A stretch of DNA of 54,629 nucleotides. It comes from Parcubacteria group bacterium Greene0714_7. GTDB taxonomy: Bacteria > Patescibacteriota > Minisyncoccia > Phycocordibacterales > Phycocordibacteraceae. The stretch spans positions 92,283 to 146,911 of the forward strand of contig VMHB01000003.1 of NCBI GenBank assembly GCA_007378985.1. The letters are read 5' to 3'. A program made the translations under genes and the position numbers. The notes beneath the pieces were generated by a model. That model was given only the letters and a program-made list of their open reading frames with translations, did not search any database and was not told the origin of the DNA. This document shows, in pieces, positions 27,348 to 36,821 of the stretch. Numbering within the stretch: position 1 is the first letter of the stretch; the number at the start of each line of letters is the position of its first letter.

Positions 27348-27389
27348 CGGTATAGTATAATTTAACGATCGTTAAATTATACTATACCG
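27348..27389. repeat. 42-bp palindrome, copy 4 (opposite element orientation)
   Basis: cggtatagtataatttaacga|tcgttaaattatactataccg; perfect, compensatory T/A to G/C near ends. Confidence 0.95.
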
Positions 27390-27461
27390 TTCCCTTTTGT
27401 CTTTATTTGATTTAAGAAATTTAAAAAGCTGAAACCCTGGAAGCTATACTCTGGCACCTAG

Positions 27462-28601
27462 TTAGTTTTCATGTTCTAGGGCAGTATCCAGAATTATTTG
27501 CGCAATTGCTTTTGCTGAATCTGGTTTTGCAAATTTTCCCGCTGCCTCTGCCATGTCGTTGCGTGCTTTTGGATTAGTAAAAAGGCGTTCTATTTCTGCA
27601 AGTAGCAGATGGGGGGTAAGGTTTTGTTGCTCCATAACAATTGCGGCACCCGAGCGAGCATATGCGAAAGCATTTGAGCGCTGATCCCGACTTACCTCTT
27701 CAGGTATAGGGATAAGGATTGAGGCTTTCTTCCACGAAGCAACCTCCGCAATAGAACCCGATCCTGCGCGAGTGATTACAAGATCAGTTGCTCCCGCAGC
27801 CATCTTTAATGCAAGAGTTGAAAGATATCCATACGGTTTATAGCGGTATCGTTTTTCATTTTTTCCTAAAATGACATGGGCTGTTTCAGCAACGGATTTA
27901 ATATGTACCTGCCCTGCCTGATGTATAACTTGGAAATGATCAATAAGTTCTGGCAGTGCCTCGAGGATAGTGTTGTTAAGCTTCTCTGCTCCAAGTGAAC
28001 CACCAAGAAAAAGAAGTACGGGAACATTGCGTTCAAGTTCCAAAAATTCTTGCGCTCCTTCACGGGCAGGATTTTTAAGCTCAGTGCGTACAGGATTGCC
28101 AACGAGAGCTACTTTTGGTCGAAACTTTTCTGGAAAATAATCGTATGCCTCTTCGTATGAAATACCGATCTGTTTTGCAAAAGGTAGAGCAAGTATGGTG
28201 GCGCGCCCTGGCACGGCATCGGAATCATGTGCAATTACGGGGATGCGAAGCCACTTTGCTGCAAGAAGTGTTGGCACGCTTCCATATCCTCCTTTTGAAA
28301 AAACAACATCAGGAAATATTTGATAAAGAGCAAGAGTTGTTTGGAGTATCCCCCACCCTGTTTTAAAGAAATCAAAAAAATTGAGAATTGAAAAATAACG
28401 ACGCATTTTCCCTGCGGGTGTTTGTACGAAAGTAATGTTGTTTTCGTACAGTGCTCGTTCATCAAACGCCGTGGGTCCAAAAAAGTAGAGTTGAGGATCG
28501 AGAAGTTTTTTCTCTTTTACGATTTCATGGATTGCTTCAGCAACAGCAATAACTGGGTAAAAATGACCTCCAGTTCCGCCCCCAGTAAAAACAATTTTCA
28601 T
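27462..28601 (-). CDS. murG: UDP-N-acetylglucosamine--LPS-type N-acetylglucosamine transferase MurG
   Basis: MKIVFTGGGTGGHFYPVIAVAEAI; FLGGSLGAEKLNNTI; ITRAGSGSIAEVASWKKASILIPIP. Confidence 0.96.
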   Translation of the reverse strand: MKIVFTGGGTGGHFYPVIAVAEAIHEIVKEKKLLDPQLYFFGPTAFDERALYENNITFVQTPAGKMRRYFSILNFFDFFKTGWGILQTTLALYQIFPDVVFSKGGYGSVPTLLAAKWLRIPVIAHDSDAVPGRATILALPFAKQIGISYEEAYDYFPEKFRPKVALVGNPVRTELKNPAREGAQEFLELERNVPVLLFLGGSLGAEKLNNTILEALPELIDHFQVIHQAGQVHIKSVAETAHVILGKNEKRYRYKPYGYLSTLALKMAAGATDLVITRAGSGSIAEVASWKKASILIPIPEEVSRDQRSNAFAYARSGAAIVMEQQNLTPHLLLAEIERLFTNPKARNDMAEAAGKFAKPDSAKAIAQIILDTALEHEN

Positions 28602-28717
28602 CCCGTTAGAAATAGGACACGAACGCCATTGCGTCAGTGCCTATAACAGCTAGATGTGTAATGTTCGACTGTGCCATAGTGATACGTATTGATATGCGTC
28701 CGTGATTTCTAACGGGA
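28601..28717. repeat. 117-bp terminal inverted repeat element at the 5' end of murG
   Basis: tcccgttagaaat ... atttctaacggga, 13-bp perfect ends. Confidence 0.8.
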
Positions 28718-28792
28718 TTCATATCTCTTGTAAAGTATAAGTCCAGTAATGCATATGAGCTAGGAGCAGTGGTTGGGTAACTAGTGACATTT

Positions 28793-29899
28793 TTACTTTG
28801 TTATTGAACGAGAGATTGACAGCAAAATTCCTGCAGCTCCGAGGGACACCAAGAGTGCAGTGCCTCCGTGACTTACAAACACAAGCGGGAGTCCTGAAAG
28901 TGGCAGGAGAGCAAGCATTGCGCCGATGTTTAAAAATGATTGGGCTGTAATAAGCACCACAATACCTACGGCAACTAATCCTCCAAACATGTCTGGCGTC
29001 CTAGCAGCAACCCAGAGGCCTCGAAGGGCAAAGGTAATATACACAAATATAAGCGCCAATCCCCCAACAAAACCAAATTCCTCAGCGAAAACTGAAAATA
29101 TTGAGTCTGAAATAGGTTCTGGTAATTTTCCAAATTTTTGGATACTTTGTCCAAAACCACGACCGAATGTCTCACCAGCGCCAACAGCAAGAAGGGATTG
29201 CTGTACTTGATAACTTGTTCCGCGAGGATCTAGTGTCGGATGTAGGAACGTGGTAAGTCGATCCGCTAGGTAAGGACGGAAAGAAACTAGAATAATCAAA
29301 AGACAAATCCCTGCGCCAGCCAGAATTGCCAAATGTTTAATACGAGCGCCTGCAGCCATAAACATGGCGCCACCTGCAACTGCAATAATAACAAAGGTGT
29401 CTGTGTCAGGTTGAGCAAGAAGTGCAGCTCCAGTTATTGCAGTAATAATTCCGAATGGTATGAGGCCTTGACCAATAGTATTTATCTTTGATTTTGTATT
29501 TGAAAACCAAGTAGCAAGGTACAAAATATAGGCAATTTTTAAAAACTCTGAAGGTTGTAGCGTAATTGGACCAATATGTATCCAACGCGTAGCGCCATTC
29601 AATGTAAGACCAAGGTGTGGAATAAACACAAGAAGCGTGAGTACGATGGATGCGCCAAAAATATGCAAAGAAAAACGTTTCCATACGCGATACGGAACTG
29701 CTAAACAAAAGAAAAATGCAATGAGTCCTCCGCCGAGTCCAAAGATTAGCTGACTGCGCGCCACACTTGAAAATTTGGCACCATCGTATGCGAGTAATCC
29801 TAAAGAGGCCGAAAGGAAAATAAATAAACCACTGACTACGAGAGTCGCAACTGTCATTAGAAGTATCCGGTCTGGATGTTGGCGTGCCGATTTTCTCAT
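28793..29899 (-). CDS. ftsW: FtsW/RodA/SpoVE family peptidoglycan polymerase
   Basis: Multi-TM; GATRWIHIGPITLQPSEFLKIAYILYLA; LTAQSFLNIGAMLALLPLSGLPLVFVSHGGTALL. Confidence 0.93.
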   Translation of the reverse strand: MRKSARQHPDRILLMTVATLVVSGLFIFLSASLGLLAYDGAKFSSVARSQLIFGLGGGLIAFFFCLAVPYRVWKRFSLHIFGASIVLTLLVFIPHLGLTLNGATRWIHIGPITLQPSEFLKIAYILYLATWFSNTKSKINTIGQGLIPFGIITAITGAALLAQPDTDTFVIIAVAGGAMFMAAGARIKHLAILAGAGICLLIILVSFRPYLADRLTTFLHPTLDPRGTSYQVQQSLLAVGAGETFGRGFGQSIQKFGKLPEPISDSIFSVFAEEFGFVGGLALIFVYITFALRGLWVAARTPDMFGGLVAVGIVVLITAQSFLNIGAMLALLPLSGLPLVFVSHGGTALLVSLGAAGILLSISRSITK

Positions 29900-29905
29900 A
29901 GGGTG

Positions 29906-30970
29906 TTAGCCGAGGAGCGCAAGAGAAACACCGAGAATTGCAAAAATAATAGAAAGAATCCAGTAGCGCATGGTGACTTTAGACCCTGGCCAGCCTATTG
30001 CTTCAAAGTGGTGGTGGAGTGGGGCGATTTTAAAAACTTTTTTCTTAAAAACTTTTTTTGAGAACACCTGAATAATATTTGAAAGCACTGTTACGACAAG
30101 TAATAACGCAATAATTGGTAGTGCAGGAAGTCCCCTACCTTCACCAAGGGTATCGGTCATAAATGCAATGGCAGCAACGGTGAGCGTTAAACCCATTGTG
30201 CCGGTTTCTGTCATCCAAAACCTGGCAGGAGGTACATTGAACCAAAGAAAAGCGAGGAGCGCTCCAACAATCGTTGCACAAAATGCGGCTAGGTCTATTT
30301 GGTTTTGGTGAAATGCAATAAAGGCGTATGCGGTGAAGATAGATGCAAACACAGCCCCAGACAAGCCATCAATTCCATCAATAACCCCTGATGCGTAGAG
30401 AAATAAAGAAACCAGCATGAAGAATGGTATGACAAGCCATCCTATATAGAGAGGATCGCCAAACGGCATACTAATAGAAGTTATGTCGAGTTTTGTATAG
30501 AACCACCAGCCAATACAAAAGGAAAGTACGGCAACAAATAAAAGTCGAATTTTGAGTGGAATACCTTTCTCACCATTTCGATCAACAACATCGAGAATAT
30601 CGTTAATAAGTCCGACTAATGAGCCAAGAATTAGGGTTGTGAAAGGTATCCATGTTTGAGACCGTGAAAGAAAGAGGAGTTTTGTGGTTGATGAGTTTGG
30701 GAAAATATATTGAAGAGCCCAAAGTAGAGCGATAGTAAGAATAACTGATGCCCACACAAGAATGCCTCCCATGCGTGGAGTTTTTGTTTCAGTTTCTCCG
30801 TGGAGTCTTGCGAACTCAACAGCAACCTGCCCATCGAGGGCTTTTTTCCCGGGTTGTTTTTTCCATACGCGGTACTTATAAAGGTAGTGCGTAAGAAGTG
30901 GAGCAATGGCAATACCTACCCAGAAAGCAATTACGGATGGGACAAAAACTTTAAGAAGGTCAATAATCAT
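29906..30970 (-). CDS. mraY: Phospho-N-acetylmuramoyl-pentapeptide transferase
   Basis: KTPRMGGILVW; LINDILDVVDRNGEKG; ASGVIDGIDGLSGA; HHHFEAIGWPGSKVTMRYWI. Confidence 0.96.
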   Translation of the reverse strand: MIIDLLKVFVPSVIAFWVGIAIAPLLTHYLYKYRVWKKQPGKKALDGQVAVEFARLHGETETKTPRMGGILVWASVILTIALLWALQYIFPNSSTTKLLFLSRSQTWIPFTTLILGSLVGLINDILDVVDRNGEKGIPLKIRLLFVAVLSFCIGWWFYTKLDITSISMPFGDPLYIGWLVIPFFMLVSLFLYASGVIDGIDGLSGAVFASIFTAYAFIAFHQNQIDLAAFCATIVGALLAFLWFNVPPARFWMTETGTMGLTLTVAAIAFMTDTLGEGRGLPALPIIALLLVVTVLSNIIQVFSKKVFKKKVFKIAPLHHHFEAIGWPGSKVTMRYWILSIIFAILGVSLALLG

Positions 30971-31024
30971 AGTATGTGTGTCGAGTGATTCATTTTACTA
31001 TATAGAGCCTAAACAAGGTTCTTT

Positions 31025-31960
31025 TTATTGATTTGTATTGCAGATAAGAGAGCGTCGCATGCTTGTTTTCAGTGCATTTGTTAAGGCAACCATATCAGCA
31101 TCTCGTCCCTCTCTTGTTGAACCCAAGATAACCGCAACCACTCCATGGCCTGGTAGTGGTTCAAAAGTTATCGCTAAGTTTCCTCCAGCAATGTCTGTAA
31201 AGCCTGTTTTAGAACCAATAGCACCAGGAAGAAGGGATATGACAGAGCTAGTATTTGTTCCTCGATGTTTTGTATTATCGAGCGATAAAAAAGTATCCCT
31301 AACTACTGTTGTGCCTTCAACAAGGCGTGGCTTTGTTTCAACAATATGCGCAAATAATTTCCCAATGTCACGAGCAGACCCGAAGGCTCCAGCGGAATTT
31401 TCTGAGATATCAAGACCGGTGTCATCGGCAAAAAATGTTTGAGACATTCCGAGAGATACCGCCTTTTGGTTCATGTATTGTATAAACATTTCAGATGATC
31501 CGTGTTTCTTTTTTTCTGTAGCAAGTGCAAGCGCATGAGCCCCATCGTTTGAAGACGTTACAAGTGTAAAATCTATCAGATTTTTTACTCGCCACCTTTC
31601 TCCCAACGTAAATCCCGAGTCCCCTTCTGGTGTAAGGGCATCTTTTGATATTGTGACAGTATCATCATCTTCTAATACATCAGACGCAACGAGTGCGGTC
31701 ATAAGTTTTGTGAGTGAAGCCAGAGGTAATTGAATATCAGCATTTTTTTCATACAAAACTTCCCCTGTGTCTAGGTCTTGTGCATATGCCGCTTTCCCCG
31801 TCAAAGAGAGTTGCGGAGAGAGGTTTGCGCAAAACACTGACGCAGAAACTGTTGCGCGTGAATTCTCCTTAAAAACAAGTGGCCATGCCGAAAAAATAAT
31901 TGTTCCGCTCAAAAACACTGTACTCAATAGCAATAAATTTAGGCGCGTGTTTGGATTCAT
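31025..31960 (-). CDS. D-alanyl-D-alanine carboxypeptidase (S11)
   Basis: PLASLTKLMTALVA (SxxK), TSSNDGAHALA (SxN), GSKTGFTDIAG (KTG). Confidence 0.93.
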   Translation of the reverse strand: MNPNTRLNLLLLSTVFLSGTIIFSAWPLVFKENSRATVSASVFCANLSPQLSLTGKAAYAQDLDTGEVLYEKNADIQLPLASLTKLMTALVASDVLEDDDTVTISKDALTPEGDSGFTLGERWRVKNLIDFTLVTSSNDGAHALALATEKKKHGSSEMFIQYMNQKAVSLGMSQTFFADDTGLDISENSAGAFGSARDIGKLFAHIVETKPRLVEGTTVVRDTFLSLDNTKHRGTNTSSVISLLPGAIGSKTGFTDIAGGNLAITFEPLPGHGVVAVILGSTREGRDADMVALTNALKTSMRRSLICNTNQ

Positions 31961-32571
31961 AGTGCCGGAGTGCTTTCTTCTGATGAGGTCTCTTCGCGTC
32001 CAGCAAACACCTCATCAATAGCTGATCGTGTTTCAGTGTACCCAGGAATATCAGCGAGTGTGGCAACACCTAAGTATGCAGGTAACTCTGCGGTAGCTCG
32101 ATACAAAAAACTTCGTTTGTCACTCGTATTTTCAACTCGCTCTATTAATCCTCGAATGAGGAGCGAGCGAAGTATTGAGGAGCAATTAACACCTCGGACG
32201 TACTCAATATCTGATCTTGAAATAGGCCCTCGGAAAATCACTATACTAATAGTCTCTAAACCTGCCTTACCAAGTGGACCTTCCAGTTCTTCTCGGCGCA
32301 TCTTTTCAATGAGTTCATGTGTTTCTGGTGCAGTTGCGAGAGCCACCGTGTCACCTTCGCGTACCACGCGCACTCCTCGCCCTTCCAAGGACATAGCAAG
32401 ACTCGTAATACCAATTTCTGTTTCTTCTTTTGAAAGCCCTATGTATGAGGAGAGTTCTTTAACTGTAATTGCACCACCGCGGAAAAAAAGCGCAGCCTCT
32501 ATCTCTACTTCAATTGGAGGTTTTTGTGTCATATTAAAACTTTGGGGTTTTGGCGTTACCGTTGTATGCAA
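31957..32571 (-). CDS. scpB: Segregation and condensation protein B
   Basis: IEAALFFRGGAITVKELSSYIGLSKEE; GKAGLETISIVIFRGPISRSDIEYVRGVNCSSILRSLLIRGLIERV. Confidence 0.93.
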   Translation of the reverse strand: MHTTVTPKPQSFNMTQKPPIEVEIEAALFFRGGAITVKELSSYIGLSKEETEIGITSLAMSLEGRGVRVVREGDTVALATAPETHELIEKMRREELEGPLGKAGLETISIVIFRGPISRSDIEYVRGVNCSSILRSLLIRGLIERVENTSDKRSFLYRATAELPAYLGVATLADIPGYTETRSAIDEVFAGREETSSEESTPAL

Positions 32572-33259
32572 TAGCTATCTCGCCAAATGTTTGCTCTTGC
32601 TCTACTAACACTAATCCTCGTTTAAAAAGTTCCAGCATAGCAAGAAAGCTTACTACCACTTCTCTCTTATTTACAGCGCTCGTTCCTGCAAAATCTCGGA
32701 AAGTCATTTGTATTGCACGTTCAATTCGTCCTGATAGTCGGTCTATCATTTCCTCAAGAGAGATGACTGATTTTACTGCAACTTCGTCTCGTTCAATTTC
32801 TTTTGGTGCACTTGCTAAAACACGCTCAGTAGCTTCTTGTATGCTTTGAAGCGACAAATCGTTTGATGGTGTAAAAAGAGGTTCGATATTTCGAGAGCCA
32901 GTACCAAAAAACATCCTAGAATGTAGAGTGCTTATTTCTTTGGCGGTATCTCGAAATATTTTGTACAGTGTCAAACGAAATTCTAAATCTTTAACATTCC
33001 CCTCCTCTTCTTTAGTAAGGGAAAGTACTGGGAGTAGCGAACGAGATTTTAGGAGAAGTAATGTTGCTGCAACAAGGATAAAATGAGCAGCTTGCCCTAT
33101 CGGGAATGCGACTTGGCGCTGAATATATCCTAAAAAATCATCGGCAACACTTGAAAGCGAAATATCTGAAATCAAAAGCTTCCGCTCTTCGATGAGATTC
33201 AATAGTAACTCCAATGGGCCTTCAAATTGGGGTGTTTTGATGCTAAAGCTTGTTTCCAC
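32534..33259 (-). CDS. scpA: Segregation and condensation protein A (GTG start)
   Basis: FEGPLELLLNLIEERKLLISDISLSSVADDFLGYI; C-terminal VVSFLAMLELFKRGLVLVEQEQTFGEI. Confidence 0.95.
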   Translation of the reverse strand: METSFSIKTPQFEGPLELLLNLIEERKLLISDISLSSVADDFLGYIQRQVAFPIGQAAHFILVAATLLLLKSRSLLPVLSLTKEEEGNVKDLEFRLTLYKIFRDTAKEISTLHSRMFFGTGSRNIEPLFTPSNDLSLQSIQEATERVLASAPKEIERDEVAVKSVISLEEMIDRLSGRIERAIQMTFRDFAGTSAVNKREVVVSFLAMLELFKRGLVLVEQEQTFGEIAIAYNGNAKTPKF

Positions 33260-33366
33260 GGAGTAACTATATCATGCAAGAAATAGGGCTTTTAAGACTG
33301 TATAAGTCCGTAAGTAGAGCTCCGTATTCATTTTTGTTTTAGAAATACTACGGATATACTATCTAT

Positions 33367-34749
33367 ATGAAAATAGAATTCATTGAACCCAAAGGCGCCG
33401 TGTCTGTTGACCTTGTTGCTGGTGACGCTACCAGAGTGGTTGAAGACGCGCACGGTGTTGTTGTATTAAAAATAGGTATTGGAAAAGTTGACGAAATAAC
33501 GCGTCGGAAACTTGTAACCATTTCACGAAAAGTTATACGCATTGCCAATGAACACCGATTTAGTGCTCTCTCTATCCCCTTCCTCGATTTTCAATTTGCA
33601 GGAACAAAGGACATTTCTGACCATGAGCTTGGACGTATTCTTGCGGAAAATTTTGAAATGGCAAATTATGAGTTTCGGAAATACAAAACTCCACCTAAGG
33701 AAGGTTTCCCGACAATACAATCAATTTATATTCAAGGGGCAACCACAGACGCTAAGAAGGGTTTTAAGGAAGGGAAAATAATTGCCACTGAGATTAACTA
33801 CTGTCGTGATCTTGCCAATACACCTGGTGGTGACATGACGCCTACCATTCTTGCGAACAGTGCCAAGCTTCAACTTAAAGGTACCTCTGCAACCGTTACA
33901 GTCCTTTCTGTTGCTGAAATTAAAAAGCTTAAAATGGGTCTTATTTTAGGTGTCGATAAAGGTTCTATAGAGCCGGCAAAATTTATTATTGTTGAGTACT
34001 GGGGTGCAGGAAAAACTAGTAAGGAAAAACCAATTGTTCTTGTGGGTAAAGGTATTACCTTTGATACAGGTGGCATTAACTTGAAGCCCTCTGATGCATT
34101 AATGGGTATGAATCACGACATGGCGGGCGGTGCGTCAGTCATTGCTACGGTCGCTATTATTGCAAAGTTAAAGTTGAAGAAAAATGTTATCGCACTTGTT
34201 CCTGCTGTTGAAAATGCCGTTTCAGGTTCTGCGTATCGCCCTGGCGACATACTACGTGCGATGAATGGCAAGACTGTTGAAATATTCAATACTGATGCGG
34301 AAGGCAGGCTTATTTTAGGCGATGCTCTTACCTATGCTGAGCGATACGATCCACGACTTGTTATTGATGTTGCAACACTTACTGGGGCTGCTCTTGTTGC
34401 GCTTGGTAAACGAGCTTCCGCTATTATGACGAGAACGCCATCCTTAGAAAATCTACTTCGTGATCTTGGAGAAAAATCAGGGGAATATGTGTGGCCACTT
34501 CCCCTCTGGAAAGAGTACGAGGCAGAAGTTCGAGGTATTCATGCTGACCTTGCAAATGCCACAGTTGGAAGACCTGGCGGTGGAACAATTAATGGCGGAA
34601 TATTCTTAGCACAGTTTGCTGAAAAATTTCCACAATGGGCACACATCGACATTGCGCCTCGTATGGAGTCTATTCCTGACGATATGCTCGCAAAAGGCGC
34701 AACTGGTACGCCTATCCGTCTCCTCGTTCGCCTGATTGAAACTTTCTAA
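33367..34749 (+). CDS. pepA: Leucyl aminopeptidase (M17)
   Basis: VGKGITFDTGGINLKPSDALMGMNHDMAGGASV; NTDAEGRLILGDAL. Confidence 0.97.
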   Translation: MKIEFIEPKGAVSVDLVAGDATRVVEDAHGVVVLKIGIGKVDEITRRKLVTISRKVIRIANEHRFSALSIPFLDFQFAGTKDISDHELGRILAENFEMANYEFRKYKTPPKEGFPTIQSIYIQGATTDAKKGFKEGKIIATEINYCRDLANTPGGDMTPTILANSAKLQLKGTSATVTVLSVAEIKKLKMGLILGVDKGSIEPAKFIIVEYWGAGKTSKEKPIVLVGKGITFDTGGINLKPSDALMGMNHDMAGGASVIATVAIIAKLKLKKNVIALVPAVENAVSGSAYRPGDILRAMNGKTVEIFNTDAEGRLILGDALTYAERYDPRLVIDVATLTGAALVALGKRASAIMTRTPSLENLLRDLGEKSGEYVWPLPLWKEYEAEVRGIHADLANATVGRPGGGTINGGIFLAQFAEKFPQWAHIDIAPRMESIPDDMLAKGATGTPIRLLVRLIETF

Positions 34750-34836
34750 ATTTTCATCAGACCAATCCTTTCTCTTAGTCTGGGTTTTTTGACCGTAGGC
34801 TTTTAGTGCACCACACCTTCAATCGTTCTGTATATA

Positions 34837-34883
34837 AAGTGATTTGATATATCATATCAGTGATATGATATATCAAATCACTT
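34837..34883. repeat. 47-bp perfect palindrome (23-bp arms) at 3' end of TrpR-like gene
   Basis: aagtgatttgatatatcatatca-g-tgatatgatatatcaaatcactt; right arm contains the TGA stop of the regulator. Confidence 0.95.
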
Positions 34884-35327
34884 CTTTTTTAATTTGTCAG
34901 CAATATTGAAAAGTAGAAAGTGGAGTGGGTATTTACGTTTCAAGTTTTGCCAATTCTTTTTTGATTCAGTTTTTTTCAAACGCTCATCAAAAGCACGATT
35001 CATGCCTGTAATTGCCTTTTCATACCCAGGCATTTGGTCTTGGAGCCAACGCTTCACCTTTGCTACGGTATCTAAGCCAACACCCATCTCTTCTGAGATT
35101 GTCCGACTACTCTGCCCCTCAAGCAGGCTTTGTGCAATAAGAATGCGTCTTCCCAGCATGATGCGCTCACTCTCCGTCAAGAGATCCTTCAGAAAAGCCT
35201 TCATGACATCACGCCCCTTGAGGGAACCAGCGGACGTGTACAGTGCATCAAGAATTTTTATTCTATCCGTGTCATTCAAATTTTTTGCCTGTACTTTCAT
35301 ACTTTTCGTACATAATGGTTTATCCAC
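34878..35327 (-). CDS. TrpR-like (YerC/YecD family) transcriptional regulator
   Basis: AFLKDLLTESERIMLGRRILIAQSLLEGQSSRTISEEMGVGLDTVAKVKRWL; start may be the internal Met at 35300. Confidence 0.88.
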   Translation of the reverse strand: MDKPLCTKSMKVQAKNLNDTDRIKILDALYTSAGSLKGRDVMKAFLKDLLTESERIMLGRRILIAQSLLEGQSSRTISEEMGVGLDTVAKVKRWLQDQMPGYEKAITGMNRAFDERLKKTESKKNWQNLKRKYPLHFLLFNIADKLKKK

Positions 35328-35332
35328 CTTCC

Positions 35333-35350
35333 GATATGATATATCATATC
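35333..35350. promoter_or_regulatory. Operator-like palindrome upstream of TrpR-like gene
   Basis: gatatgatatatcatatc, 18-bp perfect; same core as 34837-34883. Confidence 0.75.
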
Positions 35351-35419
35351 ACTCACTACTCTACCAAAAATCACCACTCCAGCTCAAAGCTGTCTCTGAG
35401 AAAAGAATCACTCCTTGGT

Positions 35420-36772
35420 CTAGTTCGCGGTAGGGCCGGTTTGATTTAAGGATGAGTCTATGCGATGCATATCTCGAGGAAACATGGTTGCTTCACGAAT
35501 GTTTTCAAGACCCAAGATTTGCATAGTCATTCGTTCAACGCCAAAAGCAAAACCTCCTTCAGGTGGAACACCATAGCGGAACGCTTCAAGGAACATGCTG
35601 ATTTTCTCTGGGTCCATCCCCCACTCCTTCACGTGCTTCATAAGCTGTGCGTAGTCATTGATACGACGTCCACCTGAAAGCCACTCTCGCCCACGGCACA
35701 ATAGGTCTACCCCTTCATTAAACTCAGGGTTTTCAGGGTTCGGGTATACATAGAAGGGCTTTTGTTTTGTTGGGTAGCCATACACGTACACGAAATCAGA
35801 GCCTGTTTCGCCCTTAACAATCTCGCAAAGGATTCGCTCATCTTCTGCATTCAAATCTTTATCGCCACGCACATCTCGTCCGTTGAATGCAAAAATTTTA
35901 TCCTGCGCCTCCGTTAAGGTCACGGTGGGTGTGTGTTCGATAAGTACTGGCAGTTCTGCCTTGAGGTGCAGAAGCTCAGCAGCACAGCGCTCTTCCAATT
36001 GCTTTAAAATGTATCGCACTGTGTTTTCAGACATGTCACGTATGTCTTCCCAAGACTTAATGAATGCCCACTCTGCGTCAAGCGAAACCACTTCTGTGAG
36101 GTGGCGAGTGGTGGCGGATGGCTCTGCACGGAATATCTTGTTAACTGAAAAGACACGCTCGAACGCTGTCATTACAATTTGTTTATAGAGCTGTGGTGAC
36201 TGAGAAAGATAGGCTTTCTTACCAAAATACTGAACCTCAAATACCTCGGCTCCACCTTCAGCAGTTGCCGGAGTAATTGACGGCGCTTGAAATTCAAGGA
36301 AATCTTGCGACTTCATGTATTCACGGAACGAGTCAATGATGACGGCCTGTATTTTGAAAATTGCTTGATTACGCGAATGACGAAGTGTCAATGCACGATG
36401 ATCGAGTTCAGTTGTAAGGTCGAGATTGTAGCCCGATTCAGACATATCAAAGGGCAAGGCTTCGGCCTCAGCGAGAACTTTTATTTCGAGTACTTCGAGT
36501 TCGATACTACCGTTTTGTACTTTCTCGTTTACGTTTTTGGGAGGACGGGCATTCACTTTTGCATTCACTTCAACCACGTATTCATGACGCAATGTCTTTG
36601 CGGTTTCGAGTGCAGAGCTTGCTGGCAATACAACTCCCTGCACTTTGCCAGAGCGATCACGGAAGTCGAAGAAAATCATTTTTCCTTGATCACGACGAAC
36701 ATCCACCCAACCTTGAATTGATACCTCCCTTTCAATATGTTCTGGCAAGTTTTTTATTAATATTCTTTCCAT
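35420..36772 (-). CDS. aspS: Aspartate--tRNA(Asp/Asn) ligase, archaeal-type
   Basis: Short (450 aa), lacks bacterial insert; EFQAPSITPATAEGGAEVFEVQYFGKKAYLSQSPQLYKQ; FGVERMTMQILGLENIREATMFPRDMHRI. Confidence 0.9.
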   Translation of the reverse strand: MERILIKNLPEHIEREVSIQGWVDVRRDQGKMIFFDFRDRSGKVQGVVLPASSALETAKTLRHEYVVEVNAKVNARPPKNVNEKVQNGSIELEVLEIKVLAEAEALPFDMSESGYNLDLTTELDHRALTLRHSRNQAIFKIQAVIIDSFREYMKSQDFLEFQAPSITPATAEGGAEVFEVQYFGKKAYLSQSPQLYKQIVMTAFERVFSVNKIFRAEPSATTRHLTEVVSLDAEWAFIKSWEDIRDMSENTVRYILKQLEERCAAELLHLKAELPVLIEHTPTVTLTEAQDKIFAFNGRDVRGDKDLNAEDERILCEIVKGETGSDFVYVYGYPTKQKPFYVYPNPENPEFNEGVDLLCRGREWLSGGRRINDYAQLMKHVKEWGMDPEKISMFLEAFRYGVPPEGGFAFGVERMTMQILGLENIREATMFPRDMHRIDSSLNQTGPTAN

Positions 36773-36821
36773 ATTGTTTTGATATTTAACTAAACCCTAT
36801 ACGCTAAACGCTAACCACTTC

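Noticed and set aside
31970-32608. 212-aa plus-strand ORF
   Set aside because: Antisense to scpB, which has recognisable motifs; shadow ORF.
34837-34883. Palindromes as a CRISPR-type repeat array
   Set aside because: No regular spacer structure and no cas genes in the window; only two loci flanking one regulator.
34894-35433. 179-aa plus-strand ORF
   Set aside because: Antisense to the TrpR-like gene and composed of its reverse complement; no family features.
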